From JAGLHV01 sp023132075 [NCBI: bacterium] (lineage in GTDB: Bacteria > CBDUZB01 > JAGLHV01): DNA of 10,708 nucleotides. Positions within the stretch are counted from its first letter, which is position 1. Every line of letters begins with the position of its first letter. The stretch is from positions 1 to 10,708 of the forward strand of contig JAGLYT010000025.1 of assembly GCA_023132075.1 (NCBI GenBank), in the 5' to 3' direction. The notes under the pieces were generated by a model. It was not told the origin of the DNA and did no database searches. It saw only the letters and a program-made list of their open reading frames with translations. Both the position numbers and the translations under genes were made by a program. Shown piece by piece: positions 1 through 10,100 of the stretch.

Positions 1-1177
1 TCATCAATCCGGTTTTCGGAATGTAATGAATTATCCACTTTAAATAACCTTGAGAGTTACTACTTAAATTATCAATGATTTCATTAAAAAGTTTATCGTC
101 TTTTGTTACGGTTTTAGCTGAAAGAACATCAATCCCTATATTCCGGAAAAAAGAAATATTATCAGAAGTTATTGAAATCTTCCCTTGTTCAAGAAATTTT
201 AAAGCCAAAAGTGAATAATATTGAGAAAACCAGGCAGTATTAATAAACCAGGGATTCCCCCCGTAATATGCATCCTCGGGATATCTACCAATTCCCCGAC
301 CGAAATTACCTTCTTCTATCCATTTTTTATTGATAGGATAAAGAGTACCAAATACTTTCTCCATTTCTATTACTGTCTTCATAACCCAGCTATCATCAAC
401 CGGCATAATTGGGTTTTTCAAATCTGAATCTTTTACGATTGAACCAACTACTGATGTATCAATATCTGAATCGAATCCTTTGCCCGGTTTTTTACCTTCA
501 ATGTCCCGCTCTCGCTCTAATGTAGAACGAATATAACCCTCTGAATCATCACAATGCTCAACAATTTCATCTTCCAAAGAATCCAATGCTTGTTTCCACA
601 TTTCTGCAGTATCTACTTTTAAATTATCAGCCAACACCAATCCCTTATTTAATGCTCTTATTTGCGACTTTCTTGTCCAGAAATGAAATCCCATCAAATC
701 TTCCCATAAATCAAAACAGCGATTTTCCCAATGTTCGGCAACATAATCCAAATCTTTTTTGATTACATCATTATAGAGATTTAGTGCTTCATCTATATTT
801 CCTTGTTCTATTAAAAGATTAGCATAATCTATGAGAGCCGCAGCTCTTAATGCCGACCCGTCATTCTGAGGCCTACCCCATTGAGAAGCTGAATCTTCCG
901 CCTCTCCGTCCTCGGCTAAAAATCTTGTCTCCCCCAAATAATATTCTGATTCTGTTTGCTGATTAATTTTTGTGAATTCGATAAATTTTTCTATTATTTT
1001 TCTTAATCTATCCTTTAATTGAGGGTCCTCGGTTTCCTTATATAATTGTATTATTTCTTCTATTACTAGACTGCTATCTCTAATCCAGTGATACATTGTA
1101 TACGGGTGATCTTTTTCAGTGGTCACAAGCATTGCCCCATTATTCTCAAAAGCATCCATTATTTTTTTTATAGATAC
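1..1177 (-). other. Glycoside hydrolase family 15 (glucoamylase-type) catalytic domain, partial (residues ~3178-3569)
   Basis: GH15 enzymes remove glucose from the ends of alpha-glucans by an inverting mechanism in an (alpha/alpha)6 barrel. Four family motifs are visible in order: YHWIRDSSLV (WIRD at 1087..1076; fungal enzymes have YTWTRDS), QWGRPQNDGSALRA (883..842; SWGRPQ.DGPALRA), CFDLWEDLMG (718..689; YDLWEEVNG) and GRYPEDAYYGGNPWF (ending at 245; GRYPED.YYNGNPWF). Glu3336 of LWED corresponds to the catalytic general acid. About 392 residues are in the window. The final visible residues, YIPKTGLM, are where the family continues with an 'sEQ' segment, so the catalytic base and last helices lie beyond base 1. 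No starch-binding domain is seen on the N-terminal side. Close relatives such as glucodextranase or trehalase-type GH15 are possible, so alpha-glucan is the likely but not certain substrate. Confidence 0.93.
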
Positions 1178-4100
1178 TTCTTTCTGTTTAAGTATATCCG
1201 TCTTGAATTTAAACCCTGGTGGTATGTTATCTGTTATTGTTTTCCTTATATCCTCCGGCACTTCAAATTCATATTCTCTTTCTCCTTCTTTCTTTTCTCC
1301 TAAGAACATATTGATTGTATTTATCGGGTTTAATACTGCATCAGTTACCATTAAAACAGCTTTAAGTAAAGTTTCAACATTATACCCAAGCATTGAAGAC
1401 AGGCTTTCTTTTTTGGAACAGGGAAATTCTTTAAAATAATATTTACTATCATTACCTAAAACCATTATTTGGAATACCTTTAATACATCCTCTCCCTCTA
1501 TTTCCAATGAAACACATCTCTCGTAAAAAAGTTCAAAAAACTCAAATATTTGATTTTCATTTACATTTTTATTACCTAATGCAACCAACCATGCTGAAGT
1601 AATTTTTTTTGCATTTGTTTCAGAAAAGCCATAACCTGTCAATTTGTCAATTATTTTGCTATCTACAACTTCTTTTTGCGGCTTTCCCTCCTCTAATAAT
1701 TTAGCAATATCTCTAATTAAAATTTGCGTTCCTACTGAAATAAGATTTTTATTTAAATCAAAAAGTTTTATAAATACCTGCTTTTTAATCTCCCCTTCCT
1801 GTCCTGATTTTACTTTCTCAATTATCTCATCAGCACTGAATTTCAATAATGCCAATTGATATAATTCCAGTTCAAATTCTTCATAACCTGCTTCTTTGAG
1901 TTTTTTATTTTCTACTAAAAAGTAATAAACGATATCTTTAATTTCTTCCGGGATTTCTTCCAATTGTGCACTATTCGTCAAATTTTTCTTTTTAATCATA
2001 TCTTTTACCGGCTTCATATAAATATGAAACATAGAGACCTTTGCAATAACTGCAGCTATTTGTTCATTATCAAAGCCCATTTTTTCATCTACCAAATTTT
2101 TAGTTATAAGATTACCTATAATTGTTTTTTCCTTCGTACTAAGTTTTAATTTTTTCATTTTAGCTTTTGGACGTACTGAACGTATTTCTATTATTATGGG
2201 TTCAACCTTGCTCATTCTTTCCTTAATAAAACGGTCTAATACTTTTTCACTGACTTCTATAGAAACCTGCTGCTTTTCACCACTTATCTGTTTCTTTACT
2301 TCTTCAGGTTTTAATCCCTCTAAAACTATCTTTTGGAAAGCTATAACAAAATCTTCCCCATATTTTTGCAAATTAATACTGTAAGTCAACCAATCAAAAA
2401 ACATAAGCATTTCTCTGCTAATTTTGTTTCTTTTTTCTCTGGAACTTATCCCTATGTCCTTATATAGTTTATCATCTACTAAAAGAGGAACTAATCCTTT
2501 ACGATATTCTTCAGAAAAACCGCACTGCTCTAAAAACTTATCAAGCTCTTTTGCAGACTTTTCCTTCCACACATTTCTCCCAAAAATTCCTTTTTCATCT
2601 GTAATCCTCTGCCGCTCTTTTATAAATTCTTCATCAATCCCTACTTCACCTTTCCTATGTTTAATTCTGCCAAAAGATTTTACATTCAATGATAAGCTTG
2701 CTATCTTTTCTATGAGAGCTATAGCGTCATCAGAAAGTCGATCTAATGTATATCTACTAGCCACAAAATCAACAACCGCCCCAGGTCCTTCTTTTTCTAA
2801 TTTATCGATTATTTCATCAGCACTCAAATAAGCTAAGGCAAGTTGGAATTCAGGGAATAAAACTTTTTTCAAATCTCTATCATAATTTCTATACCTTTCA
2901 CTTCTATTTAAATAGTCATCTATTTTCTTTTTTTCTACGTATAAAAATGAAACTATATCTCCAATCTGTTTTAATCCTACGGCATTATCATCAAATAATG
3001 ATGGATTATCTTTATACTGCCTTATAATATTCAAATCATCAGTGATATTTTCTATGGCAGGAACAGTTAATGCATATATGATTTCCTCAACTGCTGCTTC
3101 ATAAAAACCTAACTCAATCAATTTTTCCTTTGCATATTTCTGAATCGCTTCTTTTACTTCTCTTCTATAATCAGAAAACATCATCGTAGCTTTTTCACCG
3201 TGCATCTGTTTTATTATTCTTTCTGTAATTTCAGAAGGATTATATTCTCTTATATTTTCTAAATTTGTTAATGTCAAAGAGATATATATCCCTTTTGGTT
3301 TTAATATTGTTTCACCTAATTTATAACTATCCAGTAAATCTTTAAACTTAGAGGTCTTCTGTTCATCTCCCTGTAAAAATCCCTTAAGCATTTCCCTGGT
3401 GTAATCAGTAAGATTTATTGTTCGTTTTATCTTTGATTTGATTATTTTATTTTTACTTAAATAATTAAGTAAGTCCTTAATTTTATCTTTTTTAACTTTC
3501 AAAGCATTTTCTAAATAAGAAAGCACATTTCCCCTATCACCATTGGAAGCGGTATACAAATAAAATAATGAATATAATATTTCCAATTCTTCTTCTTCCT
3601 TAATATTATTAACGAAAAAGAGTATCTTTTTCCAATCTTTTATATCGCCGCGCATAGAATTAAACAATTGTTTAACCAAATTCTTTTTATTTTCCAGGAT
3701 ATTTTCTGCAGAGATATCCTGAGCATCTTTTTGTTTTAATGAGACAGATATTATATCTTTTGCTATCCTTTCCAATTCCTGCTGTTTTTTTACATCTTTT
3801 TTTATTTTAAACATCAATATTATAGGAATATTATTAGCTCTTACTATTTTCTTAATCCTTTCTCCTACTGCTTCTTTCCCCAATTCTTCCATTCCGGCTT
3901 GTTCTAATGCCTTATTCCATTCATTTGCATTATTGTTTGATGTGATTATTAGATGGGCTATTTCCTGCGGTATACCGTAGATGTTTACTAACTGATACTC
4001 CCATACCTCATGCCTGGCAAGTGCAGCAAACATTTCTTTTCTCTTCTTACCGGCTAATGCCTTTAACACTTTTAAATATTTCTGATGTATATATAATACT

Positions 4101-7100
4101 AATGTATCCTTTTTATCCGGATGTTCGGCTAATCCGGCCATTGCCCACATTTCCTTCATACTAACCAAATCTTCTCTCGTAGTTCCTCTTACTTGTACTT
4201 TGTCTCGTTCTACCTGTTCTAAGAATTCCGGGGGAATATTCTTTATCATTATTTCTCTTATATACTTAAGAACTTTTACCTCGAATTCTCTTTTTCCTTC
4301 TTTCTTTTCTCCTAAAAACATATTAATTGTATTTATAGGATTTAATACTACATCCGTTACATTTAAGACAACCTGCATTAAGGTTTTTAGATTATAGCCA
4401 AGGGCTGTTCCAAAAGACAACCTTTCTTCCTTTATTGATTCACTTTTTATATGCAGTATTTTATCCAAAGCAATAATAAATTCCTCCGGTTTTTCTAACA
4501 TCCCACCATGTTTAACACCTTTGATTATTTTTACATTACCAGGATAACCGGCAGCTTCCGCTATTTTCCTTGCTTCTATTTCTTCTGTGGTATAATGTTC
4601 CTCTTTGGGATAATCTTCGATACCTAATGCTCCTGCTATAGCAGCGACATAAATTCCCTTAGCCTTTATTCGACGAAGAAGTTCTTTATAATGGTTCTCA
4701 TGATCTTCTTCCATATAATTACAGATACGATTTACAGCTTTAATATCCGCAGAAAGAAATGCTTTCATTACTATATTTATTTTTTTGGCGCTAAGCATAT
4801 TTTTTCTTACAAAAAAATCACCCAAAAAACTCATAAATACAATCGACCCTAGTATTGTTCCTATTCCTTTTACTACCGGTCCAACCAAAGGAATCCGACT
4901 TAAAAAGAAACCACTTCTAATCAACGGAGAAGATAGACTAACTATGCGATTTAGAAACCTTACCTCTTTTACACTCCCTTCTGCTTCTTTTTTAATTGTA
5001 GTACCTATTGTAATAAGTTTTGTACTATCTTTGCCATATTTCACCGCAAATTCCATTCCAATTTCTCCACCTATGGAATGCCCTGCAATAGTAATTTCTT
5101 GTTCATCCAACCGCAGCTTCCCGATAACCTTATTTATATCGTCGGCAAAGGATTCCATTGTAAAATATTCATCTTTATAATCATATCCTTTAAGTACCGA
5201 CTCACCCATCCCTTTAATATCTATCAACAATACATTATAGCCTTCGTTTTTATAATGTTCCTTAATATAATCCCAGTACTCTAAACTCCCTCCCAATCCG
5301 GGAATAAACAACAAAGTCTGTTTAGAATCTACATCTTTTGCTTTCTCTAAAATATAATTAATTTCTATTTCCTTACCGCTGTTATCGATTATACTTACCT
5401 TGTTTTCTTTTTTTCTGCCGTAAGTAAAAGTATCCATCCTATCTTTAAAATAATCGGTCAGTTCTTTCCTTATATTATCATCTACTTCAATGTCTTCAAA
5501 AAAATACTCAAAAGACTCTACTATATTATCAATACATTTGTTAGCAATACCTATATCAACCTCTTCAAATTTGTCCAGGTCGGCTATATCGTGATACATA
5601 AGGATATTATTTTCATCATACCCTAGGTTTTCCCAGAACTTTCTTTTATTGGAAAAATCAACAAATATTTTATCAATAAAGCCTCTTTCAATAATATTGT
5701 TGTGAAGCTTTATCCATGCATTGAGCCTGTCTTTTGCACCTTCAATGTTTCCAGAAATGATATCTCTCCTTAATTCATTGCCAAATATGATAAGTTTCTT
5801 CTCAATCACATATTCCTTGACAGATACCTTAACGCCATCTATTCTAAAAATTCCATCGCTACCTGTTATATAAGGTACAATGAAAGGACAACCGGTGAGT
5901 TGTTTCTGAAATTTTACGTAATTGGCAAAAGAATTACTTATATCTTTGTCCTCATATCTCATCTTTAAGACCATATTTATGTCTTCACTTGTAGCTACGG
6001 ATGAGTGAATATTGCCTTCGCTAATTGTTTTAAGTTCAGTTGAAGCAACACTTATATACTGATCTTCATCACTTTTTGATAATTTATCTATTTTGAATTT
6101 TTCAGGAATAACCATTAAGATTATCAGAGGATTTACTTTGGCAAGAATATAGGTCAATTTATCTGCTATTATCGGGCTTGCTCTTTCCCCTAAAGCTTTA
6201 ATTATCCATCTTAACGCTATTAAACTCAAACCGGCGGCTACCAACGATAACATTATAATACTCATTCCCGGTATCCCCACGATACTAACGGTAGCTGTTG
6301 TAACCTCTGTCGTTGCCTCTGCTTTACTGATAATACCTATTAATAAAGCTATAGTATTTACACCTATCAATGCCAAAAATATACTAAAAAGCTTAGAAAT
6401 TCTACCTGGCAATATTGAAGTTTTTTTCTCTTTTCTAAGTTGTTCGCTAAAACTTACTATATTTTTAAAATGATTTACAACCTTTTCTTTCAACGCTTCT
6501 TTTGAATAAGGCCGTTTTATCTTTTCTTTTTCCAAAACATTGGCAAAAGGCACATATAAATGGATAATTGAATTTAAAATGATTTGCAATGTTTCTCCCG
6601 GAAGTTTTTTAGTTTGTACAGGAGGAAATTCTTCCATTAAGCCCTGACTTGCTTTTTTCATCTCAATTCTTATGTCTGCTTTATTCCGGAGAAGTTCTTC
6701 TTTAAAATATCCTTTAAGAAAACTATGATAAACATTTATTTTTCCTTTTTGATAAATATCAAGGCCTATAAGAGTGTTAATCAAAAGATAAATTCTGGAT
6801 AATACTTCTCCTACTTCGTAAAGTTGATACATAAATACTTGTTCATTCTTTAAATCTTGTTTCCTTTTACTTGATTCTAAATCATGTATTTTGATTTTAT
6901 TTTTCTCATATGAAAAATTAGCTCCGTGAGGATTGCGATGGATAAAACCGGCATTATGAAATCTTCTTAAAGTATGTCCCCATTGCTCAAAAAGTTTTTC
7001 AAAAAAATCTTCCATTTTTTTACCACCCAAAAGTTCCCTGAGATAATCAGAAATTACCACCTGTGCTGTTTTTTTATCCATGGAAACTAAATCTCCCGCA

Positions 7101-10100
7101 AAAAGATTATCAACTCGCCTATCCCTGGGATCTGTAATACCTAATATCACAAATCCTAAAGTTTCACCTTTATATTTAATTTCAGGATATTCGCCATAAG
7201 CTAAAGGAACACTTACAAAATCTCCTTTTTTAAAAGCATTTAGATGGAATTTATACTCTTCCCTTGCCTCTTTATAAATATTTCCACCTAAAGGTTTAGG
7301 AATAGTTTCTTTAATATAAAATTCTCCGTTTTCATCAAATTCGGTATAGAAATCCGGCTGGCCAGAATCATGAAATTCTTTTGTTGTCGGCGGAGTAGGA
7401 TTTTCAGGGTCCGTAAAATAATCACCCAACCCCTTTATTTTTATTGCTGTTATTTTAACTTTATTTACAATGATTGGTTTATCTAAAATTATTAATCCCG
7501 TTCGTCCACTTGGTGCTAAATCAGGTTTAAGCTCCCAGGAAATTACTTTCTTTATTTTTTCAATAATTGCCGGTCGTAAATTAATATCCTGGTTAAAATA
7601 AATTTTATTCTCTAGAAATATTTTCTCTTTCTTTTTGGCTTTTTTAAAAAAAGTTGATATTCCAACAACCATAGTAATCATTGACAAACTCATTATAAAA
7701 GGTAATGCCCCTGCCCCTGGATCAACAACTACGCCTGTTGCTGCCTCTGCCACAGTCATAACCCCGGGAAGGAACATAAATAAACCTGCGGTTAATATAG
7801 GTAATAAAAGAAGGCTCGAAACTTTATTAACAACATCGGGCTTACTTTTCCTTTGTTTAAAGACACGCTCTATCGGTTGTCTTATCTCCAAAGGTGCATT
7901 TTTTACAAAATCCGGAGTCTCCTGCATAAACTCTCTCTTATCCTTATCAAATAACAAAGCTAATAAATCCTGTAAACCTATATCCCCTTCTTTCCCTGTA
8001 ATTTTTCTAACCTCTTCTTTGAAATAATCTAAATTATCCTGATAATATCTGACCACCTTCAAGGCTTCTTCCATTTTCCATTCCTTGAGCATTTCATCTT
8101 TTGAATTTACAGCTGCTGCAGTAATTTCTTCTAATAAACCAGTATCATCTAATCCGCCTGCATTAAAGGGAATTAACCCGGGCATACCGGTATTAATCAG
8201 ATCCATTATTATTCGTTTGGCTTGCCGGTCATCCGAAGCTACCCCAATTTCCATAGAAACCTTGTTTTTAGGGTCCCCTTTCAATAAATGTGCTTTATAA
8301 TTATTAAAAGCGGCAACTACTCTTGCCCGGGGAAGGGCTTCCTTAATCATTTCTGCCACATTTAATTCGCCTGTTTTAACAACTTCTAAAACTTTGTCTT
8401 CTCTTGCTTTCATATTATTTCCCAAAGAAATAATAATTAAATTAGGATTATTGAGTTCTTCTTTATATTGGTCAATAGTAGATTCGATATATTCCACCGG
8501 GACAGCTAAAATCACTATGCCTCCTTCTTTCGAGGCCATTCGCAACATCTCCCCGTTTTCCTCACCTACGATACCTTCAATCTCTATTTCTGCGCTCCTC
8601 AGCTTTTCTTCTAACTCCTTCGCTTTATCTATCCCCTCATCTTTCTTGCGGGAACCAACATAAACATTATGCTTCTTGGCAAACATCAAAGCAAAGTCTT
8701 CAGCAATATCCCCTGTCCCGCCGACGAAATAAATATTCTTTTTCCGCAACGGCAAAGAAACCTCTTTTTGAGCTTTTATATATTCTTTTAAATCTTCTAC
8801 CCCTACTCCTTCTAAAACTATTGCCTGAAAAGCAGCCGGAAAATCTCTTTCTTCAATACCTAACCTATAAAAATTATCCAGCATCAAAACAATAAAACTA
8901 AAGGTTTTAGAAATTGTTTCCTGTACCGTTTTAATCTCTATCTCACCTCTTTTTGCTTGTTCCATCATACTTAAATAAACTTTATTATTTAAAAGAGCCG
9001 AACCCATTTTCCCTGCATCTTTTTGGGAAAAGCCACACCCCTCAAATCTACTTTTGGCATAGTCAAATTTATCGTTGTATTCCTCTTCATCCAAAACAGA
9101 ATTATTAATAATACTGATTAAACCATCTTCATTTTCCTTTAAACATTGAACTGTTTGTATTAGAAAATTTTCAACTTCATCAGGAAGATTACTCCACCTA
9201 TATTCATTGTATTCTTTAGAAAGCTTTGTCCAATTTAATGATTTTTCCAGAGAAGGATAGCTTTGGTCATCTATTAAAATTTCATGATACATCTTGCCAT
9301 TAATAAAACATTCTACCCATTTATGCCCCAGTTCGGTAAGAACTACTTTCCTTTTTTCTTTTCTTTCGATTACTCCTACAATATTCCCATAAAGAAGTAT
9401 TCGATTAACTTCACTCTCTTCTATATTTAACTGGGAAGCTATAATATCAGCATCAATATCGGGTACCATATGATAACAAAGGAATACCCGCAACATATTT
9501 AATTCGTGGCTATTAAGCCGACTGATAAAATCGATTATCTTGACTAATTTAATCCAATCTTTCATCTCCAGAATAATCTGGGATAAAGCTTCCAGAGAAA
9601 CAGGCCCTCTTAAAAACTCTACAGCTCGTTTTACCTCATCTTGGCCGGCAGCTATCTCCAAGTCTATTATTTCCTCTTCTGTATATCCCGCAATTAAACC
9701 CATTACTACAGAATAAGAAATATTTTCATTCACAATAAAAGAACCGAAAAGTTTTTTAAATGTTTTTTTGTTTTTTTCTAATATGCTACATATTTCTTTT
9801 AGCTTCTTCAACCTCTCTTTTTCGCCCTTATTTACGACAACCATGAGCTGTCTTCCAAATTTTCCTTTTCTCTCCTCCGCAAATTCTTCTATAATTTTTC
9901 TATCCTTTGCCTCAGCATTCTCCCACAACTCTTCAATCCCGGTAATTACAGCTTTTTCTATCCTTTTTTTATCCTCTGAAAAAACCGTTCTCCATGTTTT
10001 ATCGATTTTCTCGATTATACCCTCTCCTGTTTTTATTTTTTCAATCACAGTGATAATAGCAGAAAGCGTGGTAAATTTTATTTCCGGCTTTTCTTCCCGG

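Noticed and set aside
1-1177. Cyclic beta-glucan synthase (NdvB-like) as explanation for a giant protein with a glycosidase domain
   Set aside because: The visible motifs are GH15 type (WIRD, WGRPQ, LWED, RYPED). No glycosyltransferase or GH94 motif was seen, and NdvB-type proteins lack the reductase and hydrolase domains found here.
1277-4360. The 72-bp near-identical direct repeat as a mobile element or recombination (att) site
   Set aside because: It is entirely coding, kept in frame, its changes are mostly synonymous, and it has no terminal inverted repeats or flanking duplications. A duplicated protein module explains it.
4445-8740. Reductase, hydrolase and other domains as separate genes of an operon
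   Set aside because: No in-frame stop separates them and all lie in one continuous phase. Internal ATG codons preceded by purine-rich sequence are common in a Lys/Glu-rich gene and are not evidence of separate starts.
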